A DNA stretch of 64,000 nt from CADEER01 sp965216585 (GTDB taxonomy: Bacteria; Desulfobacterota; Binatia; HRBIN30; CADEER01): contig CBDCGC010000003.1 in assembly GCA_965216585.1 (NCBI GenBank), positions 2,108,001 to 2,172,000 of the forward strand. The letters are read 5' to 3'. Shown here piece after piece: positions 44,115 through 53,297 of the stretch. Position 1 is the first letter of the stretch. Every line of letters begins with the position of its first letter. The notes beneath the pieces were generated by a model. That model was given only the letters and a program-made list of their open reading frames with translations, was not told where the DNA came from and made no database searches. Position numbers and translations under genes: made by a program.

Positions 44115-45377
44115 ATGAGGCAACCCGGACTCAGCAGACGAACCATCCTCAAAGCGGGCGGCGTTGCCGTCGCCCTCCCCCTGCTCGAATCGCTGCTGCC
44201 CGGCGGCGTTGCGGCCGCCACAGAGACCAGGCGCATGCTCAACATCTGCTGCACCCTCGGTCTCTACACCCCGTCGTGGTTGCCCGAGACGACCGGGCCC
44301 GACTACGAGGCGACCGAATACCTGTCGATTCTCGACCACCACCGTTCGCGTTACACCGTCCTGTCCGGCCTCTCGCACGAAGACCAGGTCGGCAGGCAGC
44401 CGCACAACTCGGAAATCACCTGGCTCACCTCGCAGCGCAACCCGGGCACGGACGGCTTTCGCAACACCATCTCGATCGATCAGGTCGTGGCCAACCACCT
44501 CGGCTACGTCACCCGGTTTCCGTCGGTGACGTTGGGAACGACGTCGCCACAGAGCCAGTCCTATACCCAGACAGGCGTCATGGTTCCCGCCGAAACGAGC
44601 CCGGCGCGCACCTTTGAGAGAATGTTCCTGCAGGGCACCCCGGAAGAGATCGCGCGCGAGAAGGCACGGCTCCGCGACGGCGCCAGCATCCTCGATCACC
44701 TCACCGAAAAGAAGAATCACTTTCGCAGCGACATCAGCGGCGAAGACGGTCACCGGATCGACGCCTTTTTCCAGGCAGTGCGCGAAGCCGAGGTGCAGCT
44801 CGCCGAGATCCAGGCGTGGTCCGACCGACCCAAACCCATGGTCGACGCCGAACAACCGGAGGATCTCGACAACCCCAGCCAGCTCATCGGCCGCATCCGT
44901 TTGTGGTTCGACATGATCCCCCTGATCCTCGAAACCGATTCCACGCGTGTCGTCAACCTGATGGTCCAAGACCACTCGGTGGTCCTGGCCGTTCCCGGCA
45001 CCAACAGCGACCAACACGGCCTGTCCCACCACGGCTTGGACGAGAGAAAGATCAACCAGCTCCGCATCATCGAGCGCGAGATCGTCACCGCCTTCGCCGA
45101 CCTACTGGACGACCTGCACGAACGCAGCGACGCCGGAGGTTCCCTGCTCGAGCAAACCTCGGTGCTCCTCGGCAGCAATCTCGGCAACGCCAACTCACAC
45201 GAGGCGCGGCACCTGCCGATCCTCGTCGCCGGCGGCGGCTTCACGCATGGCGAGCACATCGCCAACGGCGAGGGCGTCTCCGACGCCCCGCTGTCCAACC
45301 TCTTCGTCACCCTCTTACAGCGGATGGCCGTAGAGACCGAGTCCTTCGGCCAGAGCGACGGCGCTTTGAGCTGGTAG
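44115..45377 (+). CDS. DUF1552 Tat-exported protein
   Basis: 420 residues from the ATG at 44115. The N-terminus is a Tat signal (LSRRTILKAGGVAVALPLLESLL). The body matches DUF1552, the usual partner of DUF1592 proteins: NICCTLGLYTPSWLPE, HNSEITWLTS, SIDQVVANHL, and LLGSNLGNANSHEARHLPILVAGGG, related to DUF1501/sulfatase-like folds. It is co-transcribed with the preceding gene (10 bases apart). The joint function is unknown. Confidence 0.87.
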   Translation: MRQPGLSRRTILKAGGVAVALPLLESLLPGGVAAATETRRMLNICCTLGLYTPSWLPETTGPDYEATEYLSILDHHRSRYTVLSGLSHEDQVGRQPHNSEITWLTSQRNPGTDGFRNTISIDQVVANHLGYVTRFPSVTLGTTSPQSQSYTQTGVMVPAETSPARTFERMFLQGTPEEIAREKARLRDGASILDHLTEKKNHFRSDISGEDGHRIDAFFQAVREAEVQLAEIQAWSDRPKPMVDAEQPEDLDNPSQLIGRIRLWFDMIPLILETDSTRVVNLMVQDHSVVLAVPGTNSDQHGLSHHGLDERKINQLRIIEREIVTAFADLLDDLHERSDAGGSLLEQTSVLLGSNLGNANSHEARHLPILVAGGGFTHGEHIANGEGVSDAPLSNLFVTLLQRMAVETESFGQSDGALSW

Positions 45378-45479
45378 CTCGCGGCCCACCATTCTCGCGT
45401 TTCCGGGGTCTCGCCCCGGGACGCCTAAATGGACCTCCACCTACGTCGACCTGCGAGGTTGCTCACCTGGCATCTAGCA

Positions 45480-45499
45480 CATATACTTTCAAGTATATG
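45480..45499 (+). promoter_or_regulatory. Palindromic operator overlapping vapB start
   Basis: CATATACTT and its exact complement AAGTATATG separated by two bases. The right arm contains the ATG of the RHH antitoxin gene. RHH antitoxins bind such AT-rich palindromes to repress their own operon, so autoregulation is expected. Confidence 0.65.
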
Positions 45500-45730
45500 C
45501 CCCAGTTGACCCTATACCTCGACGGTGAGACCGAAAAGCAAGTGAAGCGGGCAGCTCGAGCGGCGGGCATGTCGAAGAGCCGCTGGGTCGCTGAGCTGAT
45601 TCGGTCGAAGACCGACGACGAATGGCCCGCGCACATCGGTGCGCTGGCTGGTGCCTGGCCGGAATTTCCGGAAGTGGAAGAGCTGCGCGCGGGCGACGGA
45701 GTCGACCACCTGCGCGAGCCCCTCGACTGA
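45497..45730 (+). CDS. vapB: RHH antitoxin (VapB-like)
   Basis: 77 residues. N-terminal ribbon-helix-helix, MPQLTLYLDGETEKQVKRAA..AGMSKSRWVAELIRSK, and a C-terminal Trp/Glu-rich part that should neutralise the toxin. The coding start overlaps a palindromic operator. The toxin gene follows after three bases. Confidence 0.87.
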   Translation: MPQLTLYLDGETEKQVKRAARAAGMSKSRWVAELIRSKTDDEWPAHIGALAGAWPEFPEVEELRAGDGVDHLREPLD

Positions 45731-45733
45731 ATC

Positions 45734-46129
45734 GTGTACGTGCTCGACACCAACGCGCTGATTCACTTCTTCAAAGGCAGAGAGCCGCTGGTCGAAAGAC
45801 TGCTGTCGAAACCGCGAGGTGATATCGGTCTGCCAACGGTTGCTCTCTACGAGATCGAGGTCGGGGTACTCAAGTCAGCCAACTCGTCCAAGCGACGAAG
45901 TCAGTTGCAAGAGTTCGTATCGTGCGTTCGGCTACTGCCGTTTGGCAGCAAAGAAGCGAGTACCGCGGCCAAGATCCGAGTTGAGCTGGAACGCGAGGGC
46001 TTCCCGATCGGACCGCTCGACAACCTGATCGCCGGCACCGCACTATCGCACCGCGCGACTCTGGTGACACACAACCTTCGCGAGTTCGAGCGCGTCGAGG
46101 GTTTGACTCTCGAAGACTGGCTCGCGTAG
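45734..46129 (+). CDS. vapC: VapC-type PIN ribonuclease toxin
   Basis: 131 residues from a GTG. The acidic PIN residues are all present: Asp5 in YVLDTNALIHFF, Glu in YEIEVGVLKS, Asp in IGPLDNLIAGTAL and the THNLREFERVEGL ending. VapC toxins cleave tRNA or rRNA. Unlike the broken copy at 35.4 kb, this pair looks complete and functional. Confidence 0.9.
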   Translation: MYVLDTNALIHFFKGREPLVERLLSKPRGDIGLPTVALYEIEVGVLKSANSSKRRSQLQEFVSCVRLLPFGSKEASTAAKIRVELEREGFPIGPLDNLIAGTALSHRATLVTHNLREFERVEGLTLEDWLA

Positions 46130-46317
46130 TCCGCAACGAGCAGGGTCGCTACGAAACTCCCTCTGCACTCCTGGCGCCCTGGCGAGCTTTGCGCGAGGAA
46201 AGGCCCAAACGAGCGAAGCCGCCTTCACTTCCCTCGGCTTCGCGGCATTCACCGGCCAGCAGTCGACGTAGTGTCGAGTGTATGACAAACAAAGGGGCTG
46301 TCACGGAGGAGATCGTC

Positions 46318-48681
46318 ATGGCTAGAGTCACGAGACTGATGACCGTCGTTTTCGCCGCGCTTGCGATCGTCGCATGTTCCGGCGACGACGATGGCGGCGC
46401 CGGCTCGGGCGGGGTGAAGATCATTCGCACCAGCTACGGGATTCCGCACGTTTCCGCCAACGACTTCTTCGGCCTCGGCCTCGGTTATGGTTACGCGTAC
46501 TCGCAGGACAACTACTGCGTACTGATGAAAGAGGTCGTCCGCGCCAACGGGCGCTCGGCTCTCTTGCTCGGCGATGACGGCGACCTCGCCGAGGACTTCG
46601 TCTACCGCTTCTACAACACGGACGACTACATCGACAACGACTTCCTCGGGTCGGCGGCACAGGATCTGCAGGATGCCATCGCCGGTTACGTCGAAGGCGT
46701 GAATCGCTACTTCCGGGAAACCGGCGCGGACGGCCTCGCCGAAGGACCGGAAGGTTGCCGCAACGCCGCTTGGGTTCGCGAGATCACCACCACCGACCTC
46801 GGCAAGGTCTTCCGCAAGCTGATCCTGCGCGCCTCCACCGGTCCGCTCGCCCCGGCCATCATCGCCGCCGAGCCGGCCGACCAGTCCATCGCTCGATCGG
46901 CGGCGCCGCAGAGCTTCGAAGTCGCCGCCGCCGATCTCGGCTTGACTCCGCCGAGCGAGATGGGCAGCAACGCCATCGCGGTGGGCGCCGATGCCTCGCA
47001 AACGGGCTACGGCATTCTCTTCGGCAACCCACACTTTCCGTGGGCCGGGGCAGAACGCTTCTACATGGCTCACCTGACCATCCCCGGCGTCTACGACATG
47101 ATGGGCGCATCGCTGCACGGCGTCCCCGTCATCAACATCGGTTTCAACGAAAACCTCGCCTGGTCGCACACCGTGTCCACGGCACGACGTTTTACGTTCT
47201 TCGAGCTGCAAATCCTCGAAGACGATCCCCTGAGTTATATGTTCGACGGAGAGGTCCGCACCATCGAAACGATTCCCGTCAGTGCCGAGATCACACTCGA
47301 AGACGGCTCGGTCGAAACGCGCAACGAGACCATCTACATGAGCCACCTCGGTCCGGTCGTCGACATCGGCGGCATCAACGCTGCCGTCGGCGGTTGGCCG
47401 ACGATCTTCGGCACCGTTCTCGCCGCCGCGGACGCCAACCTCCACAACACCGCTGCGCTGAGTCAGTGGGTCGAAATGGGTCAGGCGCAAAACACCGATG
47501 AGCTCGCCGAGGCGCTCGGCCTGCTCGGCGTCCCCTGGGTCAACACCATTGCCGCCGACCGGCGCGGCCACGCCTACTATGCCGACATCGGTGCAGTTCC
47601 GCACGTCACTTCGGAGAAGCTCGAGCTCTGCTCCACCACCACCTTGACGAGCCTGCTGACATCGCAGGGCTTCCCTTCGCTGGACGGATCGCGCAGCGAG
47701 TGCTTGCTCGGCAGCGAGCCAAACACGCGCGACGGAATCCTCGGCGCCGGCGATCAGCCCTCGCTCGACACCTCCACCTACGTCGCCAACTGCAACGACA
47801 GCTACTGGCTGTCCAACCCCGACCACTTGCTGGAGGGATTCTCGCCGATCATCGGCCGCGAAGACGTGCAGCAGTCGTTCCGCACGCGGCAGGGATTCGT
47901 GCAGATCGAGGAGCGACTCGACGGCAGCGACGGACTGGGCGCGCCCGGCTTTACCGTCGAGCTCATGCAGGAAATGCTCTACGGCAACAGAAACATCGGT
48001 GGCGAGCTGATCGGCGAAGACGTCGTGTCGATCTGCAGCGACGTCACCGACTGGACGCCCTACACCGACAACGCGGACCAGGCGGCGGAGGCCTGCACCG
48101 TCCTCGCCAACTGGGACGGTCGATTCGACGTCGACAGCGTCGGCTCTCACATCTGGCAGGAGCTGTGGTCAGCGCTGCCGCGCGGTGCGAGCACGTGGCA
48201 GGTTGCCTTCGACCCGGAAGATCCCGTCCACACACCGCGCCAGCTCGACACCGGCGACGGTGACGTCGTCGAATCCGTCAAAGCGTCGCTCGGCGAGGCG
48301 GTCGACGAGCTCGTGCGTCGCGGCATGCCGATGAACCGCGCGTGGGGCGAAGTGCAGTACCGATCGCACGAGGGCGAGCGCATTCCCATCCACGGCGGCA
48401 ACGCCTCGTCGATGTTCAGCGCCATCTCCAGTCGCTACGTCGGCGACCAGGGCCGCGGCAACATTCGCAGCGGCAACAGCTACATCCAGACCGTCACATG
48501 GAACGAAAGCCCGTGTCCGGACGCCTACGCCGTGCTGACCTACTCGCAGTCCACCGACCCGGCCTCGCCTCACTACGCCGACATGACCCGCGTCTACTCG
48601 CGCGAAGAATGGGTCGACGTTCCCTACTGCCCGGAGGACATCGAAGCAGACAAGATTTCGGAGCTGGTCCTCCAGCCGTAG
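46318..48681 (+). CDS. Penicillin acylase-family Ntn-hydrolase lipoprotein
   Basis: 787 residues from the ATG at 46318, which has GGAGGAG upstream; an earlier Met at 46282 is less likely. Lipobox AIVAC with Cys20. Residues 33-200 form the alpha chain (VKIIRTSYGIPHVSANDFFGLGLGYGYAYSQDN). The nucleophile of the beta chain is probably Ser217 in MGSNAIAVG, where self-cleavage would occur. Related enzymes include acyl-homoserine lactone acylases and aculeacin acylase, so it may hydrolyse an amide-linked acyl group. Full-length and intact. Confidence 0.88.
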   Translation: MARVTRLMTVVFAALAIVACSGDDDGGAGSGGVKIIRTSYGIPHVSANDFFGLGLGYGYAYSQDNYCVLMKEVVRANGRSALLLGDDGDLAEDFVYRFYNTDDYIDNDFLGSAAQDLQDAIAGYVEGVNRYFRETGADGLAEGPEGCRNAAWVREITTTDLGKVFRKLILRASTGPLAPAIIAAEPADQSIARSAAPQSFEVAAADLGLTPPSEMGSNAIAVGADASQTGYGILFGNPHFPWAGAERFYMAHLTIPGVYDMMGASLHGVPVINIGFNENLAWSHTVSTARRFTFFELQILEDDPLSYMFDGEVRTIETIPVSAEITLEDGSVETRNETIYMSHLGPVVDIGGINAAVGGWPTIFGTVLAAADANLHNTAALSQWVEMGQAQNTDELAEALGLLGVPWVNTIAADRRGHAYYADIGAVPHVTSEKLELCSTTTLTSLLTSQGFPSLDGSRSECLLGSEPNTRDGILGAGDQPSLDTSTYVANCNDSYWLSNPDHLLEGFSPIIGREDVQQSFRTRQGFVQIEERLDGSDGLGAPGFTVELMQEMLYGNRNIGGELIGEDVVSICSDVTDWTPYTDNADQAAEACTVLANWDGRFDVDSVGSHIWQELWSALPRGASTWQVAFDPEDPVHTPRQLDTGDGDVVESVKASLGEAVDELVRRGMPMNRAWGEVQYRSHEGERIPIHGGNASSMFSAISSRYVGDQGRGNIRSGNSYIQTVTWNESPCPDAYAVLTYSQSTDPASPHYADMTRVYSREEWVDVPYCPEDIEADKISELVLQP

Positions 48682-48687
48682 AACGAT

Positions 48688-48874
48688 TCAAGCGAGGGCG
48701 GCGAGACTCTCCTGCACCCAAGGTAGCAAGTGCTCGAAATCGGCCTGCTCGTTCTCGAGCAGGCCGATCAGGAATGCGTTGGGCTTGCGCATCGTCCACC
48801 CTGAGCTTGTAGCCGTTGATGCGAAGGAAAACGTCCGTGGCAAAGAACGCGACCCTTTTGTTCCCATCGACGAA
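48688..48874 (-). pseudogene. doc: Doc-type toxin remnant
   Basis: On the minus strand one frame reads FVDGNKRVAFFATDVFLRINGY, the conserved Fic/Doc core (HxFxDGNKR), but the preceding His and the whole N-terminal half are missing. After VDDAQ the frame shifts by one base and continues NAFLIGLLENEQADFEHLLPWV, the normal Doc ending. The fragment is truncated and frameshifted, so inactive. Confidence 0.75.
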
Positions 48875-48900
48875 CAGTCCAGGACCCTCGTCCGTCACTG

Positions 48901-49168
48901 CCCCGCCGTCATCGGAAGAACACCCGCCAGGGCAATCGGAATCACTGGTACCAACACCAAGGCCTTGGTTCCCTTACTTTCCCAAACTCTCTTGCCGGTC
49001 ATTCCATCGATCCCCTTGTCCGAGTCACACATCCTCCGAAGACCGAAGCTCTACGGATCCGATACATTGCGGTTTGCTTCGACACGATGTCAAACCCGGC
49101 ACATCGTCAAGCACGACCCTGACCTCTCGAAGGCCGACTACGCCCGTTTCGCGGGCACTCTCACCACA
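48901..49168. other. Non-coding segment between doc relic and FAH gene
   Basis: No gene, RNA or repeat was recognised. Probably decayed sequence. Confidence 0.4.
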
Positions 49169-50011
49169 TCAGCGGGCCGATGCGACACAGCGGTTTCTCA
49201 GCGAACCGATACCGGCAATCGTGGTTTCGACGACGTCGCCCACTTTCAGCAATCCGCCGGTCGCGATGCCGACCCCTTCCGGAGTGCCGGTGAAAATCAG
49301 GTCGCCGGGGCTGAGAGTCAGAATTGCCGACAAGTACTCGACCAGAAAGGGTACGTCGAAGATCAACTGCGCCGTCGTCGCGCTCTGCCTCGCTTCACCA
49401 TTGACGCGGCACTCGATCGCCAGGTCGCCGGGATTCTCAAAGCTGTCCGTCGACACCAGAACGGGACCGATTGGACCGTAGCCGTCGCGCGACTTGCCGA
49501 GGTCGAAGTGCGGTGGCTTGGCGGCAAACTGCAGCGCCCTGTCGGAAACATCCTGTCCGGCAGTCAAGCCGGCAACGCAACTCCAGGCGTCCTTCGCCGC
49601 GATGCCGCGCCCTCCCTTGCCGATGACGACGACCAGCTCGGCTTCGTAGTCGATCGCGTCGCCGACGATCTCGACATCCGCGTTGGGAGCGGAAATACAG
49701 CTCGGGAACTTGGTGAAAACGACCGGCGTCGTGGGAATCTCCAGCGCAGCTTCCTCGACATGCGAGTGGTAGTTCAGGCCGATGCCGAAACAATTCTTCG
49801 GCGCCGGCACCGGCGGGCCGAGATCCGCACCCTCGAGACTCCCGCTCGGATCGAGCCCGGCAAGATCTACTGCGTGAAGATCGCCAAAACGCGCAACCGC
49901 CGTCATCGGATCGGGTCCGATGGCATTGTCCGTGACGGTGGCAAGATCGTAGTAGTCGCCCCCCGCCACCAGCGCGGCGCGTCCTCCAACGTTGGCGAGT
50001 TGAAATGTCAT
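49169..50011 (-). CDS. Fumarylacetoacetate hydrolase-family protein
   Basis: 280 residues. FAH fold hallmarks: FGIGLNYHSHVEEA, VVFTKFPSCISAPN, the metal-binding set in IDYEAELVVVIGKGGRGI and AGLTAGQDVSDRALQ, and DLIFTGTPEGVGIA. Members hydrolyse or decarboxylate dicarbonyl acids in aromatic-compound breakdown. It shares its orientation with the TetR gene two bases upstream and probably forms part of the regulated catabolic locus with the VOC protein. Confidence 0.92.
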   Translation of the reverse strand: MTFQLANVGGRAALVAGGDYYDLATVTDNAIGPDPMTAVARFGDLHAVDLAGLDPSGSLEGADLGPPVPAPKNCFGIGLNYHSHVEEAALEIPTTPVVFTKFPSCISAPNADVEIVGDAIDYEAELVVVIGKGGRGIAAKDAWSCVAGLTAGQDVSDRALQFAAKPPHFDLGKSRDGYGPIGPVLVSTDSFENPGDLAIECRVNGEARQSATTAQLIFDVPFLVEYLSAILTLSPGDLIFTGTPEGVGIATGGLLKVGDVVETTIAGIGSLRNRCVASAR

Positions 50012-50013
50012 AG

Positions 50014-50730
50014 CTACCCCTTTCTCTTCTTTTCGCGGCGCGACGTCCCGCGCTTGGTGGGACGCGCGCGGCGGCGCACTTTCGGCTTCCCGCGCAGCAG
50101 CATGGAGATGAGAGCCTCGGTGTGCATTTTCACGATGGCTGGATCAGACGGCTCGATGCCGTTCAACAGCCGCGCCTCCGGCGCGTTGGCGTGGAGAAGT
50201 GACGCCGCACCAACGAGGATATGGTAGATCACCTGCGAAGGGATCGGCGCCGCCTCACCGGCGTCGACGAGACCTTGCCACACTGCCAAGAACGGCTCCG
50301 TACGCGGGCGGAGCTGCGCCTCGACCAGCCATTCGAGGCGCTCACTCGGATGTGTTCCCTCATGGATCATGATGCGGTTCAGCTCCGGTCGCTTCGCCGC
50401 CATGGCTACGACCCCGGCGATGATCGCTTCCATCGCTTGCCGTGGTGTGGCCGCGGGATCGACGGCAATCTCGGCGTCCAGCTCAGCGAGAAGCTGGAGA
50501 AGCACGGCTTTCCACAGATCTTCCTTGGAAGCGAAATGGTAGTTGATCTGCGGTTGATGGGCTCCGGCACCGCTGGCGATGGCGCGCGTCGATGCTCCTT
50601 CGAAGCCGTGATCGGCAAACTCCTTGAGGGCAGACTCGATGAGGCGCTCGCGCACTCGCGCCGACGCAGCGGCGCGAACACTGCCACCCGTCGAGCCCTG
50701 TCGATCCGACCTTGACTGATTCATTATCAC
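50014..50730 (-). CDS. TetR-family transcriptional regulator
   Basis: 238 residues. N-terminal DNA-binding domain (about 25-75): RVRERLIESALKEFADHGFE, STRAIASGAGAHQPQINYHF, ASKEDLWKAV. The C-terminus has a ligand-binding helical part and ends in a basic tail (RRRARPTKRGTSRREKKRKG), somewhat unusual. It is divergent from the VOC gene; an 18-base palindrome lies between them. Confidence 0.92.
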   Translation of the reverse strand: MIMNQSRSDRQGSTGGSVRAAASARVRERLIESALKEFADHGFEGASTRAIASGAGAHQPQINYHFASKEDLWKAVLLQLLAELDAEIAVDPAATPRQAMEAIIAGVVAMAAKRPELNRIMIHEGTHPSERLEWLVEAQLRPRTEPFLAVWQGLVDAGEAAPIPSQVIYHILVGAASLLHANAPEARLLNGIEPSDPAIVKMHTEALISMLLRGKPKVRRRARPTKRGTSRREKKRKG

Positions 50731-50740
50731 CTGATTATAC

Positions 50741-50758
50741 TGTTATCGATCGATAACA
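50741..50758. promoter_or_regulatory. 18-base palindrome, probable TetR operator
   Basis: TGTTATCGATCGATAACA is perfectly self-complementary and sits in the 51-base divergent space between the tetR start and the VOC gene start, where an operator for both would be expected. Confidence 0.7.
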
Positions 50759-50781
50759 CAACTCATCCGCGGAGGAGAGCC

Positions 50782-51321
50782 ATGACAGACGCAGGAGGCG
50801 CGCCGACACCCGTGAAACTCGCTCACTTCGTGCTGCGCTCGAGCAACAAAGAGAAATCCGTTCAGTGGTGGTCAACCGTTCTCTGTGCCCGGGTGGTCCA
50901 CCAAAACGACTTCGTCACCTTTCTGACCTACGACGACGAGCACCACCGCCTGGCCATCATCGCCAACCCGGAGCTCGGAGCCGACGGTCGCGCGCACGCC
51001 GGGGTCGAACACGTCGCCTTCACCTACGCCTCGCTCGGCGATCTGGTCGCGACCTACGAGCGCCTGCGAGACGAGGGCATCACGCCGATCCTGCCGATCA
51101 ACCACGGCATGACTCTCTCGCTCTACTACGCCGACCCCGACGGCAACCAGGTGGAGCTCCAGATTGATCTCGTCACGCCGGCAGATGCATCGGCATTCAT
51201 GGAATCGGACACCTTCAAGGAGAATCCACTCGGAGTCGTATTCGACCCCGAGCAGATGGCAGCCCAACACCGCTCCGGCGAACCGATCGATGCGCTGACC
51301 GTTTACGGTCCGTCTTCATGA
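50782..51321 (+). CDS. VOC-family (extradiol dioxygenase-like) protein
   Basis: 179 residues. Vicinal-oxygen-chelate layout with probable metal ligands His15 (KLAHFVLRS), His in AGVEHVAFTYASLGDL and Glu in YYADPDGNQVELQ. It resembles single-unit biphenyl-2,3-diol dioxygenase-like proteins. GGAGGAG-type sites precede the ATG. With the FAH protein and TetR it suggests a small aromatic degradation locus. Confidence 0.88.
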   Translation: MTDAGGAPTPVKLAHFVLRSSNKEKSVQWWSTVLCARVVHQNDFVTFLTYDDEHHRLAIIANPELGADGRAHAGVEHVAFTYASLGDLVATYERLRDEGITPILPINHGMTLSLYYADPDGNQVELQIDLVTPADASAFMESDTFKENPLGVVFDPEQMAAQHRSGEPIDALTVYGPSS

Positions 51322-51365
51322 AGACCGCCGTCCGCACGGTTCACGGACGACAACCCAGCACCCTA

Positions 51366-52757
51366 TCAGGGCGCCGCGGCCCGGCCCGCGATCATGTCGC
51401 AGGCGGCGAGGGCTACCTGTGCCGATCCGTACACTCCCATCACCTTGGCGGCGCTGGTGCGTTCGCCGATCAGATACAGACCATCGACGCCCTCGGCTCG
51501 CACGTCGACGAGGTTGCGGCCGACGTTTCCCGGCGTCTCTATGATGGTCGCCGGACCAAAGGAACGCAGACGCCAATGCGCTTTGCTCACGATCCCCGGG
51601 AACATCTGCTCGATCTCCGTCTCCCAGTCTGCGAAGAGCCGCTTCATCGCGACCTTGTTGCCGGCCTCGCGAATGCCGGCCATGTTGGGCTTGTCCCACC
51701 AACCCATCTGGATCCAGAAGGTCGCCTCGTATTGATTGGCGTCGTCTGAGTACTCGAGCGAGCTCGCACACCACGGCCGGCCGGTCAGCGGGCCTTCCTG
51801 TACCCAACGCGGTCCACTGTGATCCCAAAGGTCGTGGTCGTCGTGACCGAACGTAACCGTCGCCAGATTGAGCGTCTTGCGATGCAGATGGCGCAATCGA
51901 TCTGCGTACCACGGCGACAGATCGTCTTCGGAAAGAATGTTGAAGATGTCCCAAATGGCGACGGCGCTGACGACGACGGGTGCGGCAATGTACTCCGTGT
52001 CGAGAACCTCGGTCGGCACACGGCGCTGGCCGCACTCGACCTCGACACCTTTGACACGACCGTCCTCGATGACGATGTGCGACACCGCCGCACCGGTGCG
52101 GATTTCACCACCGCCTTCCTCGATCGCCTCGACCAACGGACCGGCGATGGCACCGCTGCCACCCTTCACCCAATACGACTGATGGGGAAATCGTTTGAGC
52201 GTGTCGAGCTGCTTCTTGACGCTGTAGAACAGCATGCCGGCGGAATAGTCGTGTGGCTCGGTCATGGTGCCGCCGAACAACCAACCCAGGTAGCGGAGGA
52301 AGTCGATGACGCCCTGGTCGCCGGTACGTTCCTGAGCGAATTGCTCGACCGAGACGTCGTCGAGCTGCTCGATCTCCTCGTAGCTCATCTGCTTGGCGGC
52401 GTTCATATACACCCGAGAGAACTCGTCGAACGAGCCGGCGACGATGTCCTCGATCGTCCTCCACTCGCCGTTCATGTGCACCTGTCCGTGATTGGTCCAG
52501 CGACAGACGTTCTCCGGCATCACTTTGCCAATGCGACGGAAGATTTCGTCTTGGCTGCCGGCGAGAATCAGGCCCTTGATACCGTTGTCGACAGCCGAGT
52601 CGTGGACCTTGCCGCTCGCCGCTCGCCCGCCCAGGCGTTCCCGTCCCGATTTTTCCAGAACCAAAACACGCTTCCCTTCGCTGGTCAGTAGGGCGGCCAG
52701 ATTCAGCCCACCCATGCCGCCGCCAACGATGATCACGTCAAAGGATTCATCCCGCAT
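51366..52757 (-). CDS. FAD-dependent oxidoreductase (CrtI/phytoene desaturase-like)
   Basis: 463 residues. The N-terminal dinucleotide motif is DVIIVGGGMGGLNLAALL, followed by VLVLEKSGRERLGGRA. Later landmarks are YWVKGGSGAIAGPLVEAIEEGGGEIRTGAAV and the C-terminal GLYLIGERTSAAKVMGVYGSAQVA. These fit the NAD(P)/FAD-dependent amine oxidase/CrtI superfamily. Substrate unknown. It is convergent with the VOC gene. Confidence 0.9.
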   Translation of the reverse strand: MRDESFDVIIVGGGMGGLNLAALLTSEGKRVLVLEKSGRERLGGRAASGKVHDSAVDNGIKGLILAGSQDEIFRRIGKVMPENVCRWTNHGQVHMNGEWRTIEDIVAGSFDEFSRVYMNAAKQMSYEEIEQLDDVSVEQFAQERTGDQGVIDFLRYLGWLFGGTMTEPHDYSAGMLFYSVKKQLDTLKRFPHQSYWVKGGSGAIAGPLVEAIEEGGGEIRTGAAVSHIVIEDGRVKGVEVECGQRRVPTEVLDTEYIAAPVVVSAVAIWDIFNILSEDDLSPWYADRLRHLHRKTLNLATVTFGHDDHDLWDHSGPRWVQEGPLTGRPWCASSLEYSDDANQYEATFWIQMGWWDKPNMAGIREAGNKVAMKRLFADWETEIEQMFPGIVSKAHWRLRSFGPATIIETPGNVGRNLVDVRAEGVDGLYLIGERTSAAKVMGVYGSAQVALAACDMIAGRAAAP

Positions 52758-52856
52758 TTTCTTTTCCTCTCGTCCGCACTAGTCAGGAGTCGCATCGGCG
52801 ACACACCAGAGATCTCGGAACGTACCCATCGGTTCTCGCGCCGTTCACTCACCGAG

Positions 52857-53234
52857 TCATTGCGAAACAAACACGAAACGCGATCGGGTTTCACCGCTCT
52901 CCGCGTAGCCGTATCGCACAGCCCTTGCGCGCAGCGTGGCGTCACCCTCAACCACTACGGATTCGACGTAAAGCTGCCACTCCGGTTCTTCGGATTCATC
53001 AAGGGTGTACGAGATCGACGCCCCCTCGCTCGGGCTCGAGATAGCGACGTCGATCGGTGCATCGTACACGCCGCCAGATGGAGAAAAGAGCGGTGCGCCG
53101 GTCAGCGGCTGTTCGCCGCCGGGCCAGTAGCGTTCAGCCAACACCGACTCCTGCACCGCACCGAGGTCGCCGGTCCGCTCCACCAGGGTCGAAGATCCTG
53201 CAGTCGAAAGTCGCGCCACGCCCCGGCGTAGCAC
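52857..53234 (-). CDS. Chitobiase C-terminal-like domain protein, possibly truncated
   Basis: 125 residues from a GTG. The second half is a chitobiase/beta-hexosaminidase C-terminal-type beta domain (APLFSPSGGVYDAPIDVAIS, ISYTLDES, TLRARAVRYG). Such domains usually end larger secreted enzymes. There is no signal peptide, so this may be the surviving C-terminus of a decayed gene. It is divergent from the GH31 gene. Confidence 0.5.
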   Translation of the reverse strand: MLRRGVARLSTAGSSTLVERTGDLGAVQESVLAERYWPGGEQPLTGAPLFSPSGGVYDAPIDVAISSPSEGASISYTLDESEEPEWQLYVESVVVEGDATLRARAVRYGYAESGETRSRFVFVSQ

Positions 53235-53297
53235 GGCCGAATCGCCTCTGTCATCCGCGTCGCGGCAGTTTCAGCTACGCTCGGAATCTGCAAGATT

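Noticed and set aside
46249..48150. 633-residue minus-strand frame
   Set aside because: Antisense to penicillin acylase; Val/Asp/Gly-rich with no domain.
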